A stretch of 64,000 nt of DNA from Acephala macrosclerotiorum (Eukaryota; Ascomycota; Leotiomycetes; Helotiales; Mollisiaceae), in contig MU119465.1 of the NCBI GenBank assembly GCA_014904845.1, forward strand, positions 1 to 64,000. Direction: 5' to 3'. The notes under the pieces are model-generated. The model was not told the DNA's origin. It did not search any database and worked only from the letters and a program-made list of their open reading frames with translations. Each line of letters begins with the position of its first letter. Position 1 is the stretch's first letter. This document shows positions 13,872 to 25,090 of this stretch, piece by piece. The translations under genes and the position numbers were made by a program.

Positions 13872-14439
13872 GTTACTGTATTGTGTGGAGATATAAATCG
13901 ATACGTGGATGGCAAGCTGAGGTTCGGTAACGTTGGAGTGATGGGTAGAGAAATCAAACGAAGTTTTACAAACAGATGACTATAGCTTGTTCTTTGCGAT
14001 TATGACATCGGAGCCCGTAATTCTAGCGAGCCTACGGAAGTCGCTGGGCGCAGGTTTTTGGGCATTGTGCATTGAGATTGCTGAGACCTACCGGGCTGCC
14101 ATCGCTACAACCTTAGGGTGTTCAGGGGGAAAGTGGCTAATTTTACAGGCACCCAATCCCTAACCTCAGGGCATCCGACCACCACTGTAACTGCCTAAAT
14201 CGACTAGCGACAATTCAAAACGCATGGGGTCATCATCACTTCGAAATATTTTCCCAACTTAAATCTGGAAAGAATCAAAGTGAGGTAGTAGAACCCATTT
14301 GATTGCCTTCTATTTCCATTATCATGGTCTCTGCTATTGTACAATAAACTCGAAGTGGAATACATGCTGCCCGCGTCCATGCTCCTTATCTCATGGGATG
14401 TTTTGCTACTGAATCATTCGTCAAGCTCACTCCTCATCC
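13872..14439. other. Intergenic region between converging genes
   Basis: 3' flanks of the P450 remnant and of rvt. No coding signal or RNA gene seen. Confidence 0.5.
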
Positions 14440-17108
14440 TCATCCTTGCCATTGGAATCTTGACTCTCGGAACATTGAAACCATCCCAGTCGGCAACAAC
14501 CCCTTCTCAACTACATTGAGTCCACCGAAGCGCTCACACATATCAGCTCCATAGAGCTGGATGATCCAGCGCTCGTAGGGCTTCAAGCGAGACCAAGCCC
14601 GAGAATCGATATGACTTGCAACCAGAGAAGTACGCTTGACCTCATCCTCAGTAGGAAGCTGGACCAGGTTGCGGTAGGCCGTGTACAGCTTCGTGGATGT
14701 TTGCTCACGGTAGCGAGCGAACTCCTCGAAAGACATGAAGAATTCGTTGGCCAACTGATCCTTCAAAGAAAACGGGAGGCTATCTTGGCCTGGAACCTTT
14801 CCCTTGTCGAAGATGTCCTTGGCTCTGCGATACTCGTCTTCCTCCTGGTTAAAGAAGAGATCCATGTGCGAATCTGGGTTCTTAGTGATCGATTCTCGGA
14901 TGAGGTAGAGTTCGATGAAGGGACTCTTCAAATCCAGACCACCCATGGAGATTGGGAAGTACAGATATCCTTCTGGAATATCCTTAACACCAAAGCGCTC
15001 GCTGATCATCTTCTGCAGAGTCGAAGTCACGCTTCCTCCAGTGCTATCAAACAGCTTGGACTGGATGCGCGCAAAGGCTTCCAGACACATGTCGACATGA
15101 TCTAAACCGAAGCATTCGGCTGGCTTCCCAAAATTGTTGGTGAAGAATCGTGCGCCGTAAACATTCCATGCCTGAATCCAATCGAAGACACTCTTGCAAT
15201 GTCCTAACTGGAGACGGAGCTCCTCGATATGCTTGTCAACCGACGACTGGTCAATGAGAAAGCGACCAGTCACAGCATCCAGCTTGAGGAAACCCCAACG
15301 AACGTCACCCTTTGGAAGTGAAGAAGACACTTTCGGCTTGTCTCCAGGCTTTCGGGTGATCTTCACAGCTCCAGTCTTCTCCTCGTTGAAGTCAAGGCCA
15401 GTTAACTGAGCGAATTCGGTCATGAGTGTCCAACCCTTCACGCATGTCTTCTCACTTCCCCAAAACCAGATGTCATCGTGAAGGCGATACATTCGAGCTC
15501 CATATGTCTGCTGGTTGAAGGCGAAGTCCAAACAGAACAAGACAGTCTCTGCCAACATGTCGCTCAGAGGACCACTGATGGGAGTACCACGCTTCCGAAT
15601 TTGGATAGGAGCATCGGGGCCATCCTGGACAAACTTCATCGGTGCCTCAAGAGCACGGCGGAAGAAGTCTACCCATCGATCCGAGACGCCGAAATACTTG
15701 AGGACCGCGAACATGGTGGAATGAGGGAGCGACGGCCCAAACCACTTGAAGTCGGTACGAACAACGGTGAGTTCTTCTCCCAGCCTGGTCTTCATGATGA
15801 TCTCGGATGCCAAGGTGTGCAGAAGTGTCTGTGTGATCTGTTGGCCACTCTTCCGAGTATCATGTGGACTCTCACTGTCGTCGTCGTAGCCACCACGCTG
15901 CTCCTCACTTTCGTCCATGAGTTGTTCCAGGAAGACTTCGTCGCTGAAGTGCTGAGCCCGGATTGATTCGACGGTGGCAGTAGGCTGGGCTAGAGACTCT
16001 CCGAGAAAGAACTGACGGCGCTTGCGGTCTGCAGTTGGGACAGGGGTCGAAGAGGCCTTCCAGACATCGATAGTGGATTGAAAGTTGGTCAAGGCCTTCT
16101 TGAAATGGACGCTCCATTTGACTCCAATGTATCTCAAAAGAATGGTCTGCAAGAGATCCTCGTCATGATAGAAGCGATAGCGGCCGTTTAATTGTCGCCG
16201 TTGCTCAACAGGAGTTCCGGTAGGATCCCATCGCCACTTGTCAAGGGACGAAATTCTCATGTTCAGGACATCGGCAAGCTCGGTTAGGACGACCTTGTTG
16301 TTGAGAAAGTCCTTCAACAGCTTGCGCTTCTCGTCAGTGAGCAGGTCGCTTCGGAGGAGACCGTGAATGACCCAACCAAGGGACTTCTCGTCGAAATGGA
16401 CATTATCAGTCATGTAGCGTTCGAATCTCTTAGTTTCCTCCCGTAAGGTCTCGTATGCAGCTTTGATGATCTTGTTGGACTTGAATAGCTTCTCAAGATA
16501 TTGCTGGATGGCTGCAGCATCAGTATTTCGAGCCTTGAAGACGTACTCCTCCCTAGAATGTCGAAGTCAGCATATGTCTTCCAGGAGCAAGAGATCTGGG
16601 AGTGACATCTTCACGGGAAGAAGAAAGTTAGGTCTTACCATGTCGCACGCTGATCATGCATCTCCTTTCGTCCCACAATCTCGACGCCATCAGTAGAAGA
16701 GACATCCGACTTGTCCTCAGAAATCGAGAGCCACTCATTAACCATTCTGCCATACAGCGCAGCATACTCATACTTCAAACTCTGCACATCAAGTTGCGTG
16801 ACGCACTTCGATTCCCAACCCTTCTGTAGCTTGATCGAGACTGAGGGATCGCATCGAGCTTGTTCGAGAAACTTTCCGACATTTCTGCAGAACGCGGTGG
16901 TGTTGTCACCCAGCTTGGTCAGATTGTGGATCTCATACAGACCGTTGAGAAGGATTGAGACTTTCTCGCGTTGATTGGGTTCTTCTTTAGCACGGCGGAG
17001 AAGTTCGGCCTTGATGGTTTCGAAGTTCGATCGTTGATTGGAGATCTCGTCGAGCTTGATGGACGTGATGGACGAGAGTGTCTGAGAGAGGATGTCGGCT
17101 GAAGCCAT
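14440..17108 (-). CDS. rvt: RVT, cellular reverse-transcriptase-related protein
   Basis: Exons 16639-17108 and 14440-16552 give 860 residues. The intron 16553-16638 (GTAAGA...CTAG) restores WEEY. The catalytic-loop motif is RLHDDIWFWG at about residues 513-522; the HDD-W-F form distinguishes rvt genes from retrotransposon (YxDD) and telomerase enzymes. Upstream lie a motif-A-like VVRTDFKWFGPSLPH (about 420-434) and a motif-B-like RGTPISGPLSDMLAE (about 478-492). A long insert with acidic DESEEQRGGYDDDSES precedes motif A, and the helical N-terminal exon lacks any gag, integrase or RNase H. Rvt genes are known as single-copy, conserved fungal genes of cellular, not mobile, character; protein priming and nucleotide polymerisation have been reported for the family. 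The start at 17108 sits in an ACCACCATGG context. An in-frame upstream Met at 17339 would add a Ser/Arg-rich leader. The frame is fully open, so the gene looks maintained. Confidence 0.88.
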
Positions 17109-17778
17109 GGTGGTGGTTTGGGGATGGTTCGGAGGTGAGTAGATGGTTCGAGAAGAAACCGAGGATGAGAAGCGAGAGTTCAAACGCGAGAGATTCCTAA
17201 CGGATTGGAGGTCGCGAAGTGTGTTGAGCGATATTGGTCTTGTCGAGATCGATATGTAGAGGTGGGATGAGATGGAAGATCTGGCGGGAAAGAAAGGCGC
17301 AATGAGGTATTTGTAGTTCATCGCGGAGTAAAGGCACACACGCTGGTTCGGTCATTCGGCGAAGATTACGTCGTTGACTAGCAAAGGAAAGTGAGGTCAA
17401 GAAAGTACAAAATTCGAATCACACGTGAGTCAGTCCGTTGCACTCAAGCATGCTGCCAATGCGGTGGAGGGCCTCTTTGCCTAGTAAATTGTTGATATTG
17501 GGTCAGAAGGCGAACGATTAATGCTGTTTTAATTTCGGCGTCTTGCAGAAGCATGCGGCAAAGCACAGTAGTATGATGTATGTTTCAAAGAACATGATGG
17601 GAGGCCTCTCCAGAGCTAGGCAGACGTTGCACGTGACTGGTGAAAAAGATTGCAGTGAGACGGACCTTTTGTGGGCCTTGAAGAACCCCACATAGTGCTA
17701 ATGCAGTTTTCGGTTGAGCTGAAAATAATCTGAAAACTCGAAGCAACATTCAATGTGGCTTTGTTGATGCAACTTTCA
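17109..17778. promoter_or_regulatory. rvt upstream region
   Basis: 5' flank of rvt. An in-frame extension of 77 codons reaches up to 17339, so part of it may be translated from an upstream start. The rest shows no coding pattern. Confidence 0.35.
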
Positions 17779-18161
17779 TCACTTTCCTGCGCATCTAACT
17801 TGATCAATGTTAGACCCCGCGGTCGTATAGACCCCACGCTTGGACCTCCTTGTCTCGAGCCCGGCTATAACAATTGCAGCTACCATCAAAAGCATTAGAA
17901 TAATAGTATAGATCTTGTACCACGTTCTCTCAAGGCATGGAGCGGTGCTGCTAGTATTTCCAGTCCAGAAGTAAACCGACAGGATGATAGCCACTCCGGC
18001 ACCAAAGCGGGATAGAAAATAGCAAGTACGAGACCAGTCGCAGTGTGGAGATATTCCAGTGTAGGACCTTGCAAGTGTTGCGGCTTCCAAGTAGAAATCA
18101 TAGTCAAAGCTACAAAGCCGAGGAGGGGAAGCAAAAATACCATACGGATTATGATGCTTCT
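17779..18161 (-). other. Hydrophobic coding-like tail after the membrane protein's stop
   Basis: After the TAG at 18162-18164 the same frame stays open to 17895 and reads as membrane protein (MVFLLPLLGFVALTM, TGLVLAIFYPALVP). A second frame (17779-18090) also encodes two membrane-like segments and a basic end (ETRRSKRG). This stretch is probably the last exon, or an exon plus intron, of the gene to its right. I cannot place the junction. Confidence 0.4.
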
Positions 18162-19421
18162 CTAGGTATTCGGAGCGTGGGACATTTCTCCAATCGAGAT
18201 GTGGCTTCCATCATCGAGGCCACGGAGCTGGACCGTCGAAATAGCCTCCGAATTCTTGATCGAAGCTCCCATCTCAACGCCTTCCGCGTTCTCGGAGTCC
18301 ATGTATGAAGCATCAGTTGTCAACCAAAGCGCAGCAGGCAGACGCATGAGGCCTAAGAATGCCACTACATTGAACAGGACACCGAAGGGCACGGAGAACA
18401 GGAAGGTTCCATTAAAAAGGCCCGACAGTGGCGAGGAGATCGATTGAATTCCTTGGATTGTCAAGATGACCGTCTCAGTGGCGCTGACGGAGAAGAACGT
18501 GATGCGGCGCTGACTTGGGACACGCGTGCAGAAAGATCGACTCTTCAGAATCATATCTTCGGATCCATCCCAGTCCTTATTGGTCCAAAATAAGGCGCAA
18601 TTCGCTGCCATGTCGATGGCTGTCCATGTCTTGGCTCGTGCTCGTCGGTCGGCGATAATGTACTGTAGATATGTCAGCATGAGATTTGAAGCATATTCGG
18701 GAGTTGAGGAGCTGAGCAGCCAAGTTCACAGTACTCGTGGAGAGATTTGTTCTGAATGTTTCTTCGAGAGGGGAAATGCTCACGTACAAAGCGCCAGAGG
18801 ATGGATGTGGGGTTAAAGTGCCCAATGAGATTGTGCCAGGTAGACTGGGGTGGGAACACCGGCGATGATATGTGCATGATGGGTGCGAGACAGAGGGTCA
18901 GGAGCGGAATCCATTCTGTGACGTCGAGGTATTGGGATTGGTAGGTAAATTGAATAATTTGCAACCCTGAGGTTTGAGGTAATTATCAGACAGCTGAGAA
19001 GAAGTGCTTGTAGAATCATGGAACTACAGTGAGGCATTGGCAGCTGGTGTATCATCTCATAAGAATTTATTCCCAGAATGATCAGTGATCTGACTTCAGT
19101 ACATACCATGCGGGATGAGAGCAATAATTTCATCTTGAAAAGCAGATTCGAAATTGAGGAAATGAACGGGGAAATTGGAATTTTCTCGTCGCGCGGGGTC
19201 CCTGACATACGTAGCAATGGAAAACAGACATATTCAGGCGTTTAGCGGTGTCCAAAGGCCGAGGATATGCAGTAATGGGTTTTGTTCCAGTTCTCTTGAA
19301 CCCCTTCCAATCGTCGACCGCGGGGCTGAATTTGAGCTTGAATTGTGTAGTGAAGACAGCAAACGACAAGGATAAATTCAAATGATAACGATATCATACA
19401 CAATAAAGCAAATACGGCCAT
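18162..19421 (-). CDS. Multi-exon membrane protein of unknown function
   Basis: A chain of phase-compatible exons is visible. A signal-like start MAVFALLCMISLSFEFILVV begins at 19421. An exon 19107-19201 reads NFPVHFLNFESAFQDEII. Exon 18788-18966 contains the membrane-like IPLLTLCLAPIM, and exon 18162-18662 contains LFSVPFGVLFNVVAFLGLM. Introns 18967-19106 (GTATGT...CTCAG) and 18663-18787 (GTACGT...ACAG) are clear, but the join of the first exon to 19201 is not resolved. The frame meets TAG at 18162-18164, yet membrane-like sequence continues beyond it, so either a further intron or a premature stop exists. I do not recognise the family. An integral membrane or secretory-pathway location is inferred from the hydrophobic segments. 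Confidence 0.5.
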
Positions 19422-20758
19422 TCATGGAACATCTTTGATACAGCAGGTGATAAAAGTTCGCTTAGACACTCGCAGCAGGGTCCGTCCTAGGTCGATCGAT
19501 ATGTCCTCATGCAAGCTTCATTCTTGGACTCAGTGATTACCAATATTTAGACCATTGTCCTAGCCTGAGCAGCATATTTAACCAGCGAAGCAAAGTTTCT
19601 TCGAGACCTCGTGAAGCGCTCAATTGAGATCTTGTTATCAGTAGGATCTCTAAGGTACCAGCCTTGAGGATGGTAATATCGCTCATGGCTGTTGGCTGGA
19701 CACAGGTAGATGATTCAAAGGCTGTTTCAGAATATGAGTCCTGATTGATGGCAACTTTTGACGCCGTCTGGCGGAGCACTTCCTGCCACAGAAGAAATGA
19801 GGATGAGACATCCTAGATTCGCCGAGATTCGTGATGCACTTGGGCGTCCCTTTCGTGAGCTTGAACATACCCGTTGGTATGATGACATTCGACGTACATC
19901 CTCGCCTTGGCCATTTCTGACAGTCGATACGGTGGCATACAGCCGTCTCTATTGACTAGCCTATAAAGAAGTATCAATATATGTCTGTGTCACGTGAACG
20001 CGGGATAAACTACTAGAGTTTTTATAGCTGCTCTCTCCACAACAACAGGAGTCGGTAGGCATCTTGAATGTCTTGAATAGGGTACGCCCGAAGCAATGAA
20101 TGATCAGTTGTATGAGAATATTGGGGCTTGATGATATGAAGAGACGATGGAGCTCGAATGCAAACAACTTCGACGACTACGATGTCTCATATGTACTATT
20201 GTCTTCTGAATACCACATGGAACTCAAAAGTCTAGACCATCAACATTATTCCCGCGTCTGTAGCGTCATGGATGGTCTTCTGGAGTGGATGCCCGAGTTT
20301 ATCTTCCTCGTGCACACCTAGGTCGCTTGGTGATATGCACAAGGTATTGTCCCAGAACGGAATTTCAGGCTAGGCAATGGCATCCAGAAATGATTGCAAT
20401 CGATCAAAAAATGCTTTAAGGCAGTACATCAGATATCGTACCGGACAGCTGGCGTAAAAAGTCCGTTGCGGTGGCCATCCGGATGGCCTAAGCAAATGGC
20501 GAAGTCGCCAAGCAAAGACCGAGATGCTGTTCTCAACGAGATCGGGGAAGGGCCGTTGGAGAGCAAAAAATAATTTGAAGTGGCCACAGAAGAGCGGGTT
20601 TCCTAGGTGTGCATAAGGCATTGATTGGAAGGAGGGATGTTGAGGTTGAGGTTGCAAGATCCTCACGGCAGGGACGCAGCCTCGCTTCCCGGAAGGAGCG
20701 CCCGACGCACAAAATTCAAACAATACATCTCTATCAAAAATGATCAGAACTCGATATG

Positions 20759-20792
<34 letters not shown>

Positions 20793-20817
20793 CAAAATGA
20801 AAGCTATGAAGGGGAAA
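19422..20817. other. Intergenic stretch, no supported gene
   Basis: Short open frames here lack splice partners, motifs or conserved starts. It includes an A31 tract at 20759-20789. On the minus strand that tract, and a T4 just downstream of the tRNA, could serve as a Pol III terminator. Confidence 0.45.
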
Positions 20818-20891
20818 TGGTCACTACGAGGGTCGAACTCGCGACCTTGGCGTTATTAGCACCACGCTCTAACCAACTGAGCTAAGCGACC
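20818..20891 (-). tRNA. tRNA-Ile(AAU)
   Basis: The 74-nt minus-strand sequence folds as a cloverleaf. The acceptor GGTCGCT pairs with AGTGACC (one G-U) and is followed by discriminator A. The D-arm is TAGCTCAGTTGGTTAGAGC. The anticodon arm is TGGTG-CTAATAA-CGCCA with anticodon AAT, and the T-arm contains the B-box core AGTTCGACCC. No intron is present. AAU would be edited to IAU and read Ile codons AUU and AUC. T-runs just downstream (a T4 and the complement of the A31 tract) suit Pol III termination. Confidence 0.95.
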
Positions 20892-21513
20892 TGCTGGTTG
20901 ATGGGTTTGAAAGTCACTTATTTAAATATATAAAGCTGCCATTGAATGTGGGCCCGAAGGATGCATGGGTGTGGTTGAAAGTGGGGGCAGCCGGGAAATA
21001 CGTTAGTTAACCTTAAATCCGAATGCCCCAAAGTCGTCACGAACACCAATGCATAATTTCATTAGACTTCACTCTACGCCCAATCGCGGAGCATCTGCCC
21101 GCTCCTATCGATTCCCTCCAAAAGTCTTAAGGGCGGGGCAACTTACGGAAGGCATTGCACACCACGACTGAACGCCCAATCGTTATTGATTGGTGCTATG
21201 AAGCGCACATTGCCCAGCTCGATGCACAACCGCCCTTTTGTCGACATCATAGACTCCCGACGCCGCCTTCCAACGTATTTGGCCTTTTGGACCTGAAGGA
21301 CTGATACCGGGGATATATTCTGCTCTCCATTGATACCCAATCAACACCATAGGGCTTCATCCCCTGTTGCCTGCTGACACTTCTCGTCCCTTCGGCGGGG
21401 TGACTCAAGGCACCAACGCAGCCTCACTTCCACCCAATTCAACATCCAACACTCCAACCTCAATTCACGATATAACCTGGTAGGTCTCAACTAAACGGTA
21501 GGTCGTAATCAAT
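20892..21513. promoter_or_regulatory. Upstream region of the ankyrin-repeat gene
   Basis: No coding pattern. A C/T-rich stretch at about 21415-21475 just before the start is typical of a fungal 5' leader. Confidence 0.4.
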
Positions 21514-23199
21514 ATGGACTCTCCTGCCTCAACAGCTACGCTGACTGCTGAATCAATTGACGACAATTTCCCCCTGAAGATTGATCTTGACAGCAACAAA
21601 GAGGCAGAACAAGATGACTCCGACAACTTCATTCTCCCTGACAAGTATACACGTCCCAGCGGCAAAGAAGGCCTCTCTCCTTTGATGCTAGCGGCCTCGG
21701 ATCCCGACTCACGAATCCTCAGAGCAATTCTTTCCAAAGGGAATCCGTTCTATGTCTTGGAAACGCCAGCCGAGAGGAATCATCGTCTTCGATTTCATAT
21801 ACCGACATCCTTTCCTGTTGCCACTCCTCAATTCTGGCCAAATAGCTTCACGGAAAATGGCGAAGGCGATGTAGGAATTACAACTCCACTGATGGAAGCA
21901 ATTCGAGCCCAAAGTTCGGAAAACGTACGAATATTGCTTGATGCGAAAGCAAATCCCAATGGACCTCCCCTCCACCTGATGGAGAAGTACTCTGCATTCT
22001 TCTTCAGGTTTCGGCCCATCATTCCACCAACCTCGGATCAATATGGCGATGTGGCGAGCAGACAGGCCTTGCTAGATCGCATGGATCTACCTCAATTGTC
22101 AACCCTCACGTGGGAGGAGGTCGAGGATCGATTCTATGATGGGATGGCACCTTTTTGGTGTGAACAGGACTTTGTCCCTGCAGACTTCTATCCCCATGGG
22201 GAGGCAATGCCTGCAATTGTCGAAGCTGCGAGGTGTGGATCGATTGAGGTTGTGGATCAACTCCTCAATGCTGGTGCTGACACCAGTTTCTGGAAGTCGC
22301 CACAGTTCTTCGTCCCTGCGGCACCCACCGAGAGTAGCCTCAGCGTGTCCAGTCCCCTGCACGCTGCCCTCCAGGCACGAGACCTCGACATACTGAAGCA
22401 CCTTCTCGATCTTGGCTTCGAGCCAAACACGATGCCGCTATCCAATCCTTCACGATGCTTCACGCCATTGATGGGGACAGTCATTCAACACGAAGACTTC
22501 GATTACGAAGCTTTCGATATTTTGGCACGGTGCCCGAACATCAACTTTGAGATACGAACGCCTATTTACAGAGTGCACATCCTTCATTTCGCCGTCGCTA
22601 CTTTGAATCTCAGCATGCTGGAGCATATCATCCGACATACCCCACTTCGGAACGCGGGCGTCACATCTCTCGGCCATACGTTGCTGCACATCGCGTGCAT
22701 GCCTGCAAACTCACTTGAAGTTCAACGTCACTCGGAAACGGTGTACAAAAGCATTCACGAGACTCGTGACCTGCATGCGCAAAACGACCCTCATGCCTCT
22801 CAGCCGCCCGAGCGCGCTCACTATCGTTATAGCAGAACGAACTTTGAACATCAGACTGCCGTCGTGAAGTTCCTCTGGGAACATGGGGCAGCCGATGTCC
22901 ATGAACAGGACGTACATGGCAACACTGCACTGCACTATCTTTCCGGCTATAGAGAAGCAAATATTGCCCTGCTAGATTGGTGGCGCTTGCAACCTGGAGT
23001 CAACACCATATTCCGTGAGTGTAATAACATGTATGAAGCCTCGGCGGCAGACCTGCTTCATGACAGTCGACGTGCGATGGAGCTTGAGATCTCAGGCTGG
23101 AAACCATGGTTCAAGAGGACTCGGAAGGAAGAGAGAGTAGCAAGAAAACAGGCGATTTGGAAAGATCTGCTAGGTGGTGAGGCGAAGAGGAAGCTTTGA
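21514..23199 (+). CDS. Ankyrin-repeat protein
   Basis: A single exon encodes 561 residues. Ankyrin-type helices recur: GLSPLMLAA near residue 53, TTPLMEAIRAQSSENVRILL near 130, AARCGSIEVVDQLLNAGAD near 240, SPLHAALQARDLDILKHLL near 280, GHTLLHIACMPANSLEV near 390, and HGNTALHYLSGYREANIALL near 470. Spacing is loose with long inserts, so this is a degenerate array. The N terminus is acidic and Ser/Thr-rich; the C terminus is Lys/Arg-rich. No enzyme domain, signal peptide or membrane segment is seen. Ankyrin arrays bind proteins, so a scaffold role is likely, but the partner is unknown. It lies just before the F-box-like array and is fully open. Confidence 0.85.
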   Translation: MDSPASTATLTAESIDDNFPLKIDLDSNKEAEQDDSDNFILPDKYTRPSGKEGLSPLMLAASDPDSRILRAILSKGNPFYVLETPAERNHRLRFHIPTSFPVATPQFWPNSFTENGEGDVGITTPLMEAIRAQSSENVRILLDAKANPNGPPLHLMEKYSAFFFRFRPIIPPTSDQYGDVASRQALLDRMDLPQLSTLTWEEVEDRFYDGMAPFWCEQDFVPADFYPHGEAMPAIVEAARCGSIEVVDQLLNAGADTSFWKSPQFFVPAAPTESSLSVSSPLHAALQARDLDILKHLLDLGFEPNTMPLSNPSRCFTPLMGTVIQHEDFDYEAFDILARCPNINFEIRTPIYRVHILHFAVATLNLSMLEHIIRHTPLRNAGVTSLGHTLLHIACMPANSLEVQRHSETVYKSIHETRDLHAQNDPHASQPPERAHYRYSRTNFEHQTAVVKFLWEHGAADVHEQDVHGNTALHYLSGYREANIALLDWWRLQPGVNTIFRECNNMYEASAADLLHDSRRAMELEISGWKPWFKRTRKEERVARKQAIWKDLLGGEAKRKL

Positions 23200-23929
23200 T
23201 GGGATGTGGAGTATGGTACGTAATCTTTCTCATGTTGGGGCGTCTGCTGTCTGGGTTCTCTCATATAGGTACTAGTATCATTTGAAATTCTATACGTTGC
23301 AAGAAGTCTTTTGCCATATTTGGTGAGAACCCCTGCAGTATCACGCTTGGCAATGTGACTGATACTCCTTGAAGCAGCTTTCTTTGTTAACCCATAGGCC
23401 CTCGGGCGCTCACAACGCAAGAATACCTCCGTTTGCTTGACACTTATGCCTTCTCATGTCTTAAGCTGAAAGATTCAGCTGATCACTGTAATTAATATAA
23501 GTGGTAGGTAATGTAAACGAGAAGTAACTTAATCTGGCGAATGTATGATATACATAAGGTGCTAGTAATCCATGAGATAATATCTACATTTCCTTTACAC
23601 GTTCTCACGGAATTCTGCTCATGCTAAGTGTCAATCGGCTGCTCACAAAGAATTGGCTGCCAGAAGGTGCCCCCTTTGTTGCTCTCTCTAGTCACCTGTA
23701 CAGTACAAAGCCTAAATCTTGAGCTTTAACCGCTATACGCTCGCGCATTTAAGAACTATTGCCATCATTCATCTTGCAACCTTGCTTTTACAGCATCTTC
23801 AGAACCAGTCATCACCGATGTGCAGTACGACATCCACAAAATACCACCTCTGCGCATCGACCTCAGAACTTCTTCAAGTACAGTACTTATCACCAAGTCT
23901 ACAATATATTTCTTCAGTCCTCCGTCGCA
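23200..23929. other. Intergenic region before the F-box-like array
   Basis: Contains the terminator side of the ankyrin gene and the presumed promoter of the first array copy. An upstream in-frame extension of that copy (from 23759) has no family counterpart and is probably leader sequence. Confidence 0.4.
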
Positions 23930-24672
23930 ATGGCGTTCACAATAGAAAACAGTGATGTTGTTTGGGATACGAGGCTTCTCATGCCACAGCTTACGCTCTC
24001 CCTCCACGCCTTCTACAAGACTCGGAGTGCGGTGCAACATAGTGCACAAGACGGACAGGACTCTCAAAGCCCTTCCAACATTCGGATCAGTCAAGAGGTT
24101 GATGAGTATCAAGAATGCCAAGGCCCCCAAAACACGCAAATTGATCACGAACACCCGATTAAAGTCGTCGAGTGCAGCGGGACACAGAAGACAAACATCT
24201 CAACAGTTCCCCTCGACATCCTCTTCATCATATCCGAGCTTCTTGACGAGATTGACTCGACCTGTCTCGCCTTGGCTGTCAAGAATTACTATTCCCTACA
24301 CCGAGCCAGACACGGCGAGGTCTCCCTCGTAAGCCACCCTGATATGCTCCGCCCTGGTTGCTTCCGCCTACCCTCTTCCAACGTATCGGTGCCTTCTTCC
24401 CGGGATTAGTTTTCTATCGACCCGTTCGTAAATTCATCACCCCTGAACAACGCGACGCGCTGGAATTAGAGCGGCATGAGGAATGGCAGGAAAGCCGGTG
24501 GCAACAATTTGAACGGGAGCGTAGGCAAAGAGAGGACCGAGAACGTCAACGACAGGTTCGACGGATGCAGAGACAAGAGGAAGATAAATATCGAAGGGGC
24601 CAAACATGGAGTGAAAAGACGAGGGAGTTATTGGATGCTGAAGCCGATCCGTATCGAGATCCATTACTTTGA
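23930..24672 (+). pseudogene. F-box-like array copy 1, frameshifted
   Basis: The start lies in TCGCAATGG, as in copies 2 and 4. The first frame carries a polar N-terminal segment and the family core TVPLDILFIISELL...STCLALAVKNYYSLHRARHGEVSL. It then runs to a stop (24407-24409) without the second conserved block. That block, AFFPGLVFYRPVRKFITPEQ plus the charged RERQRQVRRMQRQEED tail, continues in another frame to 24672. A single-base loss near 24357 explains the break. An intron is a weaker alternative: the GTAAGC donor exists, but the nearest fitting acceptor would remove conserved FFPGL. Compared with copy 2 the gene would otherwise be full length. Confidence 0.7.
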
Positions 24673-25090
24673 ATGAGTGGGTTTTCTGAGAAAGTTTCTG
24701 CTGGTGGGACAACTATGGCTAGCGTCCGGTCCTTCATGAAGTGGGTTGCTTGACGAATCGTAGAACTAGTTGCGGAGGGAGGGGAGTGAAGGAAACTGGC
24801 TTCCAGTCTTGTCCTACTCTTTAGCTGCTTCAGTGAATGCAAACTTTCCGAAGGCCCAAGGGCACGTGAACTCCGGCTAGTCTTGGTAGTCACTTCGGGG
24901 TAAATCGGACGATGCTAGCGCATGGCAGATATTACACATGTATATCCGAGCGCACCTGTATCATCCAACTAGCATTCCCACTTCACCTCGAGGATACAAA
25001 AGCCCTTTGAGCATCGATCTCACCGCCTACACGAATCTCATCAAGTATTCAATTAGACAAATTGCTCTTTGATCAACGTCCTCGATCGCA
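24673..25090. promoter_or_regulatory. Promoter region of array copy 2 with a conserved block
   Basis: 24861-24911 contains CACGTGAA, GCTAG and ACTTCGGGGT. It matches a similarly placed block at 25895-25947 upstream of the next copy. The shared flank suggests that the duplication units included the promoter. A TATA-like GATACAAAAG lies at about 24993. Confidence 0.5.

Noticed and set aside
14440..17108. Telomerase reverse transcriptase or LINE polymerase as identity for the rvt gene
   Set aside because: The catalytic loop is LHDDxWFW. No TEN, TRBD, endonuclease or Cys-rich LINE domain is present, and the gene has a regular intron.
19537..20321. Short open frames between the membrane protein and the tRNA
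   Set aside because: No conserved motif, start context or splice partner links them.
20370..20795. Minus-strand open frame of 141 codons and a possible poly-A-tailed retrosequence at the A31 tract
   Set aside because: The frame begins in poly-Phe from the A tract, has no motif, and no target duplication was found around the tract.
24332..24413. An intron, rather than a frameshift, in array copy 1
   Set aside because: The GTAAGC donor is good, but the only fitting acceptor region would remove the conserved FFPGL block, and no other array copy has an intron.
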